Shown here: positions 53,363 through 61,065 of the stretch, piece by piece
Numbering within the stretch: the first letter of the stretch is position 1
Layout: the number at the start of each line of letters is the position of its first letter
DNA from: Bradyrhizobium sp. AZCC 1693
GTDB taxonomy: Bacteria > Pseudomonadota > Alphaproteobacteria > Rhizobiales > Xanthobacteraceae
Direction: 5' to 3'
DNA length: 64,000 nt
Assembly: GCF_036924745.1 (NCBI RefSeq)
Contig: NZ_JAZHSD010000001.1
Coordinates: 5,332,001 to 5,396,000, forward strand
Program-made: the position numbers and the translations under genes
Notes under the pieces: model-generated
Told to the model about the DNA's origin: nothing
Database searches by the model: none
What the model saw: the letters and a program-made list of their open reading frames with translations, nothing else

Positions 53363-54595
53363 CTATTTCTGTGCGGCTTGTTTTCCCCCCGCTACAGGGT
53401 TAGCAGGCCTCTTTTCCTGATGAGTTTCCTGCGGGCCTATCACTCCGTTCATGACCCGCACTTCGACGCGCTTCAACGCCTCCTTGTCGTTGTCTCTGAG
53501 ATCGAACAAGTATCCGTATGTGTCGTAAGTCTGCACGATTGACGCGTGACCCATATAGGATTGAACGCGCTTTGCGCTGTAATTTGCCTCGATCCAGAGC
53601 GAAGCGCAGAAGTGGCGGAGAGCATGTAAACCGTATTTGGCTCTCTTCCGGACGATCTTCCTCCCGTCTTTGTCCAGCTTGACGACTTCAATGTAGATGC
53701 CCGCTTCGACCTGCATAAGCCTGAAAAACCTGTTCATGATGTTACTTTGGTTCTGAACAGTCCCCCGGCTTGACGGAAAAACGAGGTTTAGTTCGCTGGA
53801 AGGGCATCGCGGCTTCCAGGCGATCAGAGCATCGCGTACGGCTTGTGGAATCGGAATCGTGCGTGTGCCAGCCGCGGATTTCGGTTGTCCGATACGACCC
53901 CAGCGGTCAGCACGGCGCAGGACGGTGATCGTATCGCTCGCGAAATCGACGTCTGTCCACGAAAGTGCCCGCACCTCCGAGGCGCGGAGCCCGCAAAACA
54001 CGAGTACTAAAACGAACGCAAGCCAATCCTGCCACGCCTGCACCGTGAGGACGATCATTCGCTGCCCCTCTTCCATCGTGGGCATTTCGGGGCGCTTCGA
54101 ACCTCTTTTCGAGAACTCGAAGGGCGTCTCATAGATGACGTTCTTGCCAACCCAGCCCTTGCTTTTTGCGTAGTTGAGCACCGCGCCAGCGTCGATACGC
54201 ACGCGACGAACCATGTCCAGAGTCCGGTCGCCCTCTAGCAGATCCTCATAGAGTGTTTGCGTGACCACGTTGGTAAGTTCGTTCAGCTTCTTGTCCTGCC
54301 ACAACGGGTAGAGATGATCGTCGAGGTGCTGCTGATAGGAAATGATCGTCGTTTCTTCTAAACGTCGGCGGCGGCAATTTGCGATCCAGGATTCACCCGC
54401 CTGCTTGAACGTAATTGTGTCGCGCGCGGCCACATGGGTACCTTCGGCGATTTCGGCGCGAGCACGGACGAGCCATTCATCGGCCTTATGCCGCTTGTTG
54501 AACTGCTTGTGACGCCGTTTGCCTTTCAGGTCCTTGTAGTCGACCTGCCAGGCAACCGTTCCATCCTTGAGGAACCGCTTTCGAATGCTCGCCAT
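53363..54595 (-). CDS. Tyrosine recombinase (site-specific integrase)
   Basis: 410 residues from ATG 54595. N-terminal arm-binding and SAM-like domains (VAWQVDYKDLKGKRRHKQFN; TFKQAGESWIANCRRRRLEE), then the catalytic domain: R in FCGLRASEVRAL, H-x-x-R in LHALRHFCASL, GH in YMGHASIVQTY and the nucleophile Tyr in YDTYGYLFD. All catalytic residues are present, so it appears active. It lies next to tRNA-Arg and points towards it, as in genomic islands. Confidence 0.92.
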   Translation of the reverse strand: MASIRKRFLKDGTVAWQVDYKDLKGKRRHKQFNKRHKADEWLVRARAEIAEGTHVAARDTITFKQAGESWIANCRRRRLEETTIISYQQHLDDHLYPLWQDKKLNELTNVVTQTLYEDLLEGDRTLDMVRRVRIDAGAVLNYAKSKGWVGKNVIYETPFEFSKRGSKRPEMPTMEEGQRMIVLTVQAWQDWLAFVLVLVFCGLRASEVRALSWTDVDFASDTITVLRRADRWGRIGQPKSAAGTRTIPIPQAVRDALIAWKPRCPSSELNLVFPSSRGTVQNQSNIMNRFFRLMQVEAGIYIEVVKLDKDGRKIVRKRAKYGLHALRHFCASLWIEANYSAKRVQSYMGHASIVQTYDTYGYLFDLRDNDKEALKRVEVRVMNGVIGPQETHQEKRPANPVAGGKQAAQK

Positions 54596-54675
54596 ATCAC
54601 TTGACCGATCTAAAAGTATTTTATACCTTTAGAGTATCGCCGAGGTTTGGCGAAGCGAATAAAGGGGTTTGGTTA

Positions 54676-55329
54676 ATGCCGACGTCCGTCGAGCTGGTGG
54701 ACATCGTTGCCACCGCTCTGCACTGGGAACGAACCGAAGTTTTCCATCATGCTCGCAACCTTCGGGAGGCTGGCGTCCTTACAAAAGGAGGGCGTGGAAT
54801 AACGGCCCCGCAGATGAATCTCTTGGATGGCGCCAACCTGATTTGCGCCGTTCTTGCCGCCAAGCGAGTAAAGGAGAGCAGTGAGGCCGTAAAAGGCTTG
54901 GCGGACCTGAATGGAGTCCGGCAGGCATTTCGCTCGCCTGAAAAAAACGGTTGGCGCTTCTATCCATGGCTTGATCGCAATGGCCTGCTTCACCTTAAGC
55001 CGGGGCATAACGTGCAGGAAGGCATCGCCGCCCTCCTCGACATGTTCGCTCGTGAGGAAGAGCTCAAAAGGAGGTGGGCAGAGCACCTTCCCCACAGGGA
55101 CTTCGAGTTGACGGCCGAATTTATCGTTTACTACCCGAAGTACTACGCAAGCATTTCCGTGCGTGTCGAGGGCGTCGTTTCGGAGAGTTGGACCTACTCG
55201 CTCCCACGAATGGCGAGACAAAAAGGCACCTCGCACAGGGAGGGGCCTTCGTGGAAAAGCGGCGGCTGCAATGAACGGGCCTTCCGCAAGATCGCTAACG
55301 CATTCGGGGTTTCCGGTGCCAAAGAATAA
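54676..55329 (+). CDS. Element-borne hypothetical protein, N-terminal winged-helix-like
   Basis: 217 residues from ATG 54676 with AAGGGG upstream; divergent from the integrase across 80 bp. The N-terminus TSVELVDIVATALHWERTEV FHHARNLREAGVL could be a helix-turn-helix; the rest has a beta-rich middle (ELTAEFIVYYPKYYASISVR). No family is recognised. By position it may regulate the integrase or act in excision. Confidence 0.5.
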   Translation: MPTSVELVDIVATALHWERTEVFHHARNLREAGVLTKGGRGITAPQMNLLDGANLICAVLAAKRVKESSEAVKGLADLNGVRQAFRSPEKNGWRFYPWLDRNGLLHLKPGHNVQEGIAALLDMFAREEELKRRWAEHLPHRDFELTAEFIVYYPKYYASISVRVEGVVSESWTYSLPRMARQKGTSHREGPSWKSGGCNERAFRKIANAFGVSGAKE

Positions 55330-55591
55330 ATCTTCATCCCAAGCAGTCGTGACAGGGGGGGCGCCTAGTCAGTCTGACAAGTTGGACTTGCTCGTCGGCG
55401 CTGAAGCCATTGCGATGTTCATGTTCGGCGATCCCGATGCTACCCGTCGCATCTATCACGCATGGGAAGCCCACGGCCTTCCCGCCTTCAAGGTCGGCCA
55501 GGCTCTTTGGGCTCGAAAAGGTGCGTTGGTGGCGTGGGTCGACGCCAAGGAGTCGGAAGCCGACCGACCTTCGGATCCACCCGCAATGTAA
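55316..55591 (+). CDS. Small DNA-binding protein (excisionase/AlpA-like HTH)
   Basis: 91 residues from GTG 55316; ATG 55271 would add 15 residues. It overlaps the preceding stop by 14 bp. The core LLVGAEAIAMFMFGDPDATR RIYHAWEAHGLPAFKVGQ with LWARKGALVAWVD is a winged helix-turn-helix of the excisionase/HTH_17 type. It is probably a recombination directionality factor or a regulator for the neighbouring integrase. Confidence 0.6.
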   Translation: MPKNKSSSQAVVTGGAPSQSDKLDLLVGAEAIAMFMFGDPDATRRIYHAWEAHGLPAFKVGQALWARKGALVAWVDAKESEADRPSDPPAM

Positions 55592-55600
55592 ACGCATGAT

Positions 55601-55626
55601 GGGTGAGAGTCCCTCCCTCTCCGCCA
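55601..55626 (+). other. tRNA-Ser-like 3'-end sequence (possible attachment site)
   Basis: GAGAGTCCCTCCCTCTCCGC followed by CA looks like the T-arm and acceptor end of a tRNA-Ser, but the rest of a tRNA is absent upstream. It lies ~88 bp before a second recombinase gene. It fits an att remnant of a second element that uses tRNA-Ser. Confidence 0.45.
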
Positions 55627-55713
55627 CGAAGCCTCCCAAGCCGCTGAAACTCCAACTTAACCTATAAAATAAGGCTTTCCGAAAAAGTCCGGTGGTACAC
55701 GCAGGTGGTCACC

Positions 55714-56396
55714 GTGAGCCGTTTTCGCATGATCGAGCCGTGGGTAAATCCGCGTTCGGAATTCTACTGGTTCCGCCGCCGCGTGCCGGCGGCGTACCGC
55801 AGATTCGGCATGCCGACCAAGATCAAGTTCAGCCTGAAGACCAAGGATTTGGATGAGGCGATCCTGCGTTGCGCGGAAGCCAACCTGAGACTTGAGAGGG
55901 AATGGCGCGCGAACCTCGTCGGCACGCCACCGGACCAGCTGTCGCATCGGCAGATCGTCGCTCTCGCCGGGGAGTTCTACGCCGAGATGATCGCGACGCA
56001 CGGCGACGAACCGGGCCGGGCGATCGACTGGCAGCAATCGCTGCAAGAGACCGAGCGCAGGAAGCGTCCGCCTATCGGCTCGCCGGCGATGCATCTCCGC
56101 GTGACGTTCGGCGGCGAAGCGCAGGCATTCCTGCGGAAGCGCGGCATCCTCCTCGTCGGCGAGCGGCTGGAGGCCTTCGTACGCGCGTACGTGGCGGCCA
56201 AGGAGAATGCGACGCGCGAACTGATCCGCAACGCCGAGGGCGACTACAAGCCCAACGACGAAGCCGCGCGCTATCCGAAATTCGAACTTCCGAATCCGGC
56301 ACAGAAGTTCGAGACGCTCTGGTCGGAGTTCTGCGAAGCCCGCAAGATTTCGCCGGCCACCCGCAAGCAATGGAAACCGTACTTTCGAGAAGCTGA
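55714..56396 (+). pseudogene. Second tyrosine recombinase (DUF6538-type), 5' part, interrupted by IS21
   Basis: From GTG 55714 the frame reads SRFRMIEPWVNPRSEFYWFR RRVP, then FSLKTKDLDEAILRCAEANL, the N-terminal DUF6538 domain of a family of integrases, and the SAM-like core at ARKISPATRKQWKPYF. The reading ends in IS21 sequence. At about 56383 there is an extra T: ACTTTCGAG instead of ACTTCGAG would give YFEKLIRRVGSDDMSR across the IS junction. The right part is at 59023. Confidence 0.75.
56390..56396. repeat. IS21 target-site duplication, left
   Basis: AAGCTGA, repeated at 59023-59029 immediately outside the other end of the IS. Confidence 0.75.
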
Positions 56397-56578
56397 TGCG
56401 GAATCCGAGGCAAGGCGGCCACCGATTCCGACGGAAAGCGGTCACCGATTCCGATCGAAAGCGGCCAGCCAATCCGAACGAAGGCGGCCACCCTGTTGAT
56501 AGGGTGAGACGGGGCGCGTTGTCGGCAATCTGAACGGGGCAAGGTCCTCCTTTTGCGGTCCACGCAATGGGAGGTCTG

Positions 56579-58120
56579 ATGCCCGCCGAGAGATTGCCGA
56601 TGCGGAAGATTCGAGAAGTTCTGCGCCTGAAGTATGCCTGTGGGGCGAGCGATCGGGTGATCTCCCGATCGGTCGGGATCGGCCGCACGGCGATCGCGGA
56701 GTATGTCCGCCGCGCCGCGGTGATCGGCATCACCTGGCCGATACCGGAGGAGCTCGACGACACCGCGCTGGAGCGCAAGCTGTTTGCGCCGGCTGGCTAT
56801 AACCCACCGCGATCGAAGCCGCTTCCGGAGTGGGGACAGATCCATGCCGAGCTGCGCCGCCGCGGCGTGACGCTGGCGCTGCTGTGGGAGGAATACCGCG
56901 GTCATCATCCCGACGGCTACGGATACAGCCGGTTCTGCGACCTCTACGTCGAATGGCGCCACGGGGTCACGGCGACCATGCGACAGACCCACGCGGCCGG
57001 CGAAAAGCTGTTCGTGGACTTCGCCGGCGATACCATGCCGGTGTTCGACGGGCTCACCGGGGAGGTGCGCGCCGCCAAGATCTTCGTCGCGGTCATGGGA
57101 GCGTCGAATTACACCTTTGCCCAAGCCCGGTTCAGCGAGACGCTGCCCGACTGGATCGGCGCCCATGTGGATGCGCTTAGCTTCCTGGGCGGGGTGCCGA
57201 AGGCGCTCGTCTGCGACAATCTGAAGGCCGGGGTGACGGTGGTGAGCCGCTACGAGCCGGGCGTCAACCGGACCTACCAGGATCTCGCCGCCCATTACGG
57301 CACCACCATTATGCCGGCCCGGCCGCGCAAGCCGCGCGATAAGGCCAAGGTCGAGGCGGCGGTTCTTATCGTCCAGCGATGGATTTTGGCCCGGCTGCGC
57401 AACCGGCGCTTCTTCTCGCTCGCCGAGTTGAACGTCGCGATCCGCATCCTGGTCGACGAACTCAACGCCCGCCTGATGCGCAAGCTCGGTGCCAGCCGCC
57501 GCGAGTTCTTCAACACCATCGATCGTCCGGCGCTGATGCCGCTGCCGGCCGAGCCCTATCAGTACGCCGAATGGCGTCGTGCCCGCGTGGCACCGGATTA
57601 CCACGTCGAAGTTCAGGGACACTTCTACTCGGTGCCATCCCGCCTGATCCGCCAGGTCGTCGAGGTGCGGGCCACCGAGGCTACCATCGAGGTGTTCCAT
57701 CGCGGCACCCGCATCGCCAGCCACGCCCGCTCGGGCGTGAAGCGCCGCCACACCACGATCCCCGAGCACATGCCGAGCGCGCATCGCCGATACGCCTTCT
57801 GGACGCCGGCGCGTCTGCTGGCCGCCGCCGAGCAGATCGGTCCGTCCACGATCGCGCTGTGCGAGGCGATCATGCGGACAAAGCCGCATCCCGAGCAGGG
57901 CTTCCGATCCTGTCTCGGCATCCTGCGGTTGGAAAAGACCTATGGGACGCAACGTCTCGAAGCCGCATGCCGCCGTGGGATCAGCATCGGCTCAGCGAGC
58001 TATCGGTCGATCGCCTCGATCCTCAAGACCGGCCTGGACAAGGCCTTCCTTCCCGACACCACCCCCGACGCCGATCCCATCCAGCACGGCAACATCCGTG
58101 GCCGCGGCTACTACCACTGA
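56579..58120 (+). CDS. istA: IS21-family transposase IstA
   Basis: 513 residues from ATG 56579, just after GGGAGG. N-terminal helix-turn-helix (LRLKYACGASDRVISRSVGI), then the integrase core: D in LFVDFAGDTMP, D in ALVCDNLKAGV, and E in KAKVEAAVLIVQRWI. The C-terminal beta-rich part (YHVEVQGHFYSVPSRLI) is typical. It is followed by istB 19 bp later. Confidence 0.95.
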   Translation: MPAERLPMRKIREVLRLKYACGASDRVISRSVGIGRTAIAEYVRRAAVIGITWPIPEELDDTALERKLFAPAGYNPPRSKPLPEWGQIHAELRRRGVTLALLWEEYRGHHPDGYGYSRFCDLYVEWRHGVTATMRQTHAAGEKLFVDFAGDTMPVFDGLTGEVRAAKIFVAVMGASNYTFAQARFSETLPDWIGAHVDALSFLGGVPKALVCDNLKAGVTVVSRYEPGVNRTYQDLAAHYGTTIMPARPRKPRDKAKVEAAVLIVQRWILARLRNRRFFSLAELNVAIRILVDELNARLMRKLGASRREFFNTIDRPALMPLPAEPYQYAEWRRARVAPDYHVEVQGHFYSVPSRLIRQVVEVRATEATIEVFHRGTRIASHARSGVKRRHTTIPEHMPSAHRRYAFWTPARLLAAAEQIGPSTIALCEAIMRTKPHPEQGFRSCLGILRLEKTYGTQRLEAACRRGISIGSASYRSIASILKTGLDKAFLPDTTPDADPIQHGNIRGRGYYH

Positions 58121-58139
58121 CCAGCAACAAGGAGACCTT

Positions 58140-58901
58140 ATGCTCAGCAACCACACCCACGAACGTCTCGCCGCTCTCGGGCTCGCCGGCATGGCCAAGG
58201 CCTTCGATGATCAGCAACGCCAACCGGACGTCACCGCGCTGACCTTCGAGCAGCGCCTCGGCCTGATGATCGATCGCGAAGCAACCGAGCGAGAGAACAA
58301 AAGGCTCATCGTGCGCCTGAAGTTCGCCTCGCTACGGCAGACCGCAATCGTCGAAGATGTCGATCTGCGCGCTCCGCGCGGCATCGACCGCGCCTTCTTT
58401 GCCAAGCTCGTCGATGGCGATTGGATCGGCCGCAAGCAAAATTTGCTCATCACCGGGCCGACCGGCGTCGGCAAGAGCTGGATCGCCTGCGCGCTCGGCC
58501 ACAAGGCATGCCGCGATAATCGATCGGTCTTATACCATCGCCTGCCAAGGCTGTTCGAAGCTCTGGCCCTTGCCCGCGGCGACGGACGCTACGCGCGGCT
58601 CCTTAAGACGCTATCGAGGGTCGATTTACTCATCCTGGATGATTGGGGCCTTGCCCCGCTTACTGGCGAGCAGCGCCGCGATCTCCTCGAAGTCGTCGAC
58701 GATCGCCACCAGCGTGGATCGACCATCATCACCAGCCAGGTGCCGATCGAGCATTGGCACGAGGTCATCGCCGACCCGACCATCGCCGATGCCGTCCTCG
58801 ATCGCCTCGTCCACAACGCTCACCGCCTCATCCTCAAAGGAGACAGCATGCGAAAAATAGCTGCCCAACGTGCCAATCTTGACGCCGCCAAGAAAAGCTG
58901 A
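58140..58901 (+). CDS. istB: IS21-family helper ATPase IstB
   Basis: 253 residues from ATG 58140 with AAGGAGA upstream. DnaA-like AAA+ helper: Walker A GPTGVGKSWIACALG, Walker B VDLLILDDWGLAP, and RRDLLEVVDDRHQRGSTIIT with the sensor region and TIADAVLDRLVHNAHRL. It assists IstA in target capture. It appears intact. Confidence 0.95.
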   Translation: MLSNHTHERLAALGLAGMAKAFDDQQRQPDVTALTFEQRLGLMIDREATERENKRLIVRLKFASLRQTAIVEDVDLRAPRGIDRAFFAKLVDGDWIGRKQNLLITGPTGVGKSWIACALGHKACRDNRSVLYHRLPRLFEALALARGDGRYARLLKTLSRVDLLILDDWGLAPLTGEQRRDLLEVVDDRHQRGSTIITSQVPIEHWHEVIADPTIADAVLDRLVHNAHRLILKGDSMRKIAAQRANLDAAKKS

Positions 58902-59022
58902 CCCAACTCCTCACGCCGGCAACGACACCCCGGCCGCCTTCGTCGGAACAGGTGGCCGCATTCGATCGGACCGCATGGTCGCGTTCAATCGGAATCCCTG
59001 GCCGCAATCCCCGGAATCCGCA

Positions 59023-59029
59023 AAGCTGA
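59023..59029. repeat. IS21 target-site duplication, right
   Basis: AAGCTGA, matching 56390-56396. Confidence 0.75.
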
Positions 59030-59727
59030 TCCGCAGGGTCGGCAGCGACGACATGAGCCGCGTCACCGAGCAGCATCTGCTTGAGTGGCGCGACGCATTG
59101 CTCAAGTCGGTCCCTTCGGGCAAGACCCACGCGGTGGATACGTTGGTCGCGGCGCTGCGGCGGCCTACGTTCCGGCTAGATCTAGGGGAGGTCGGAAGTC
59201 CCTTCATCCATCAGACGGCGGTCGCGATGCGGCAGGCTTTCGAACAGGCCAAGCGCAGCGCTCCCTCGCTGCTCGTCCTGGAGGAGATCGATGCCGTCGC
59301 TTCGGCGCGGGGGCCTATGTCCCAGGACCACAAGGTGGAGGAATTGACCGAGATCCTCCGAATGATCGAAGCTGCCGCCAAGAACGGCGTCCTCGTGCTG
59401 GCGACGACGAATAGGAAGGAAGCCCTCGATCCCGCCGTGCTGCGGACCGGGCGATTCGATCACTCGGTACTCGTGGACTATCCCACTGCCGAGGAAGTCG
59501 AACTCGCCATGGAAGGCATGTTGAAGGAGCGGCCCCACGATTTGCTGGATCTGTCGGAGACTAGCCGCGCGTTGGCCGGACGCCCGATGAGCGACGCCGC
59601 TTGGGTCGTGAACGAAGCTGCACGGCTTACCGCACGTGCCAAGCAGGACCGAATTTCCGTGGATGCTTTGCGTCAGGCGTTGAAGCGCCTTCGAGCGGGT
59701 CCCTCGACAGGCGTGAACGCCTCGTAA
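59023..59727 (+). pseudogene. Recombinase remnant fused to a truncated AAA+ ATPase
   Basis: The frame continues the interrupted integrase (KLIRRVGSDDMSRVTEQHLL EWRDALLKS), then at about 59115 changes to an AAA+ ATPase: PSGKTHAVDTLVAALRR keeps only the end of Walker A. Walker B is LLVLEEIDAVASARG, sensor 1 is VLVLATTNRKEALDP, and VLRTGRFDHSVLVDYP is the arginine-finger region of CDC48/FtsH-like ATPases. The N-terminus of the ATPase and the integrase catalytic domain are gone, so this is a deletion junction. 59728-59960 after it has only short frames. Confidence 0.7.
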
Positions 59728-59960
59728 AACGGAAATCCGATCGCCGGGCTCTTGACGAGGCAAATTGTCTCGGACGGCTTCGATGTGGAGCGATCCCCGC
59801 AGTCGGCGGCCGCGCCGTGCGACACGACGGCCTCGCTGGTGATGGAGTGCGCGGCCGCGGAGTGGCTCGAGCGGCATCAGGACGGGAAGAAATAGAGCGT
59901 GGGCCGCGTACCGAGCTATGAGATCGCGTCCCATCTCACGAACGCGATCACGCAGGACCG
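59728..59960. other. Short-frame region after the AAA+ remnant
   Basis: 233 bp. It has a 47-codon frame from TTG 59752 to 59895 ending in AEWLERHQDGKK and a tiny GTG frame to 59963 that touches the next start. Neither has convincing support; probably gene debris. Confidence 0.3.
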
Positions 59961-60770
59961 ATGACGAGATCTTCCCGACCGACCGCGCAGACCTTCGCGC
60001 AGTTCATGGCAAGTCTTTCACGCGAAGAGATCGAGCGTGTGAACGCACTGAACCGTAAGGAAGCCTTGGAGCAGCACAAGGCGTTTCGCGAAGCGTTCAA
60101 GAACGGCTCCTGCAGCTTCTGCGGCGACGCGTTGGCGAGTTTCGACGTCGACAAGCCGTGCCGTCACTGGCTGCTCAAGCCGGAAGGCGCCCGGAAGGAA
60201 CATATCGAGCGGCTGGCCACGGAACTCAGTTGGGGCGTGCTGGAGAACTACGTGCGATGGGTCGCCAACGAGGAGGCCTTCGCCCAGAACATCAACGATC
60301 TCGCCGACGAGGGGACGGGCAAGCTGCTGGAGCTCACCGTCAAGTACAGGAACCTGGAGTGGTCGTTCTCCTGCGGCGCGACCGACCTTGCCGGACATGA
60401 GGGCGGCGGCGAGCACTCGAAGGTGCCCCATTGGCATTTCCAGATGTACGTCGATGGCAAGCCGTTCGTCCGCTACAACGACTATCATCTGCCGCTTTCG
60501 GAGGAGGACGCGGGCATGCTCGAGTTCATGCGCGCCCACCCCGGCAAGGTTCACCGCAGACTCGCCGGCGGTGCGGGCATGAGCGAGGTCTTCCACGAAT
60601 CCATGCTCGAAGACCTGGTCGCGAACGGCCGGTCCGGCGCCACCGAGGACGACGCGGAAAGTGCCCCCATCAAGCTCGACACCATCGTTATGGCCGATCC
60701 GGCACCACGATGCGCGGCGAGGAAATCTATAATCTCATCCAAGCCGCCCGCGCGGAAGGCGTCACCGTGA
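59961..60770 (+). CDS. Unknown protein with CxxC zinc-ribbon-like N-terminus
   Basis: 269 residues from ATG 59961. No family is recognised. Near residue 50 is GSCSFCGDALASFDVDKPCR HW, a C-x2-C and C-x-H set that could bind zinc. The middle is NNISFSCGATDLAGH-like (WSFSCGATDLAGHEGGGEHS) followed by HWHFQMYVDGKPFVRYNDYH, rich in His, Trp and Tyr. The last ~60 residues lose this character, and a better frame (the 74-codon gene at 60710) takes over, so a frameshift near 60700 is possible. It may belong to the neighbouring conflict locus. Confidence 0.5.
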   Translation: MTRSSRPTAQTFAQFMASLSREEIERVNALNRKEALEQHKAFREAFKNGSCSFCGDALASFDVDKPCRHWLLKPEGARKEHIERLATELSWGVLENYVRWVANEEAFAQNINDLADEGTGKLLELTVKYRNLEWSFSCGATDLAGHEGGGEHSKVPHWHFQMYVDGKPFVRYNDYHLPLSEEDAGMLEFMRAHPGKVHRRLAGGAGMSEVFHESMLEDLVANGRSGATEDDAESAPIKLDTIVMADPAPRCAARKSIISSKPPARKASP

Positions 60771-60934
60771 CGAGGAAGATGCGCGAGCTGAAGAACGTGA
60801 AGGTGCAGACCATGGTCTCGCCCGGGCCCGGGGTCGTCCGCCAAGCGCCGCGTTCCGGACGCAAACGCGGCCGCGATAAGGAGGCCGTCTTGCGCGACCG
60901 CGTCTGGCGCGAGCAGCGGAAGCGCGAAACCTGA
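60710..60934 (+). CDS. Small basic hypothetical protein
   Basis: 74 residues from ATG 60710, overlapping the previous gene by 61 bp in another frame. MRGEEIYNLIQAARAEGVTV then RKMRELKNVKVQTMVSPGPG, ending in a very basic RSGRKRGRDKEAVLRDRVWR. It could be a separate DNA/RNA-binding protein or the true C-terminus of the preceding protein after a one-base deletion. Not resolved. Confidence 0.4.
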   Translation: MRGEEIYNLIQAARAEGVTVTRKMRELKNVKVQTMVSPGPGVVRQAPRSGRKRGRDKEAVLRDRVWREQRKRET

Positions 60935-61065
60935 CGCACCTACACAGGACCTACAAAGCGCGATCCGCCGGCAAACGCCGAACGCGAGGCGCACACCAAG
61001 CAAGATATCGCCGCCGACCGGGAAGGATTCAAAAGACTGCCGGCCAAGCGCGTCTCGTTGCTCCG

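Larger units (their letters stand above)
56397..59022 (+). mobile_element. IS21-family insertion sequence (about 2.6 kb)
   Basis: istA and istB are bounded by TGCGGAATCCG on the left and CGGAATCCGCA on the right, and flanked by a 7-bp duplication AAGCTGA (an eighth base, T, would match also). Both ends contain multiple GCGGCCACCGATTCCGA-type transposase binding repeats, typical for this family. Both genes are intact, so it may be active. Confidence 0.88.
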
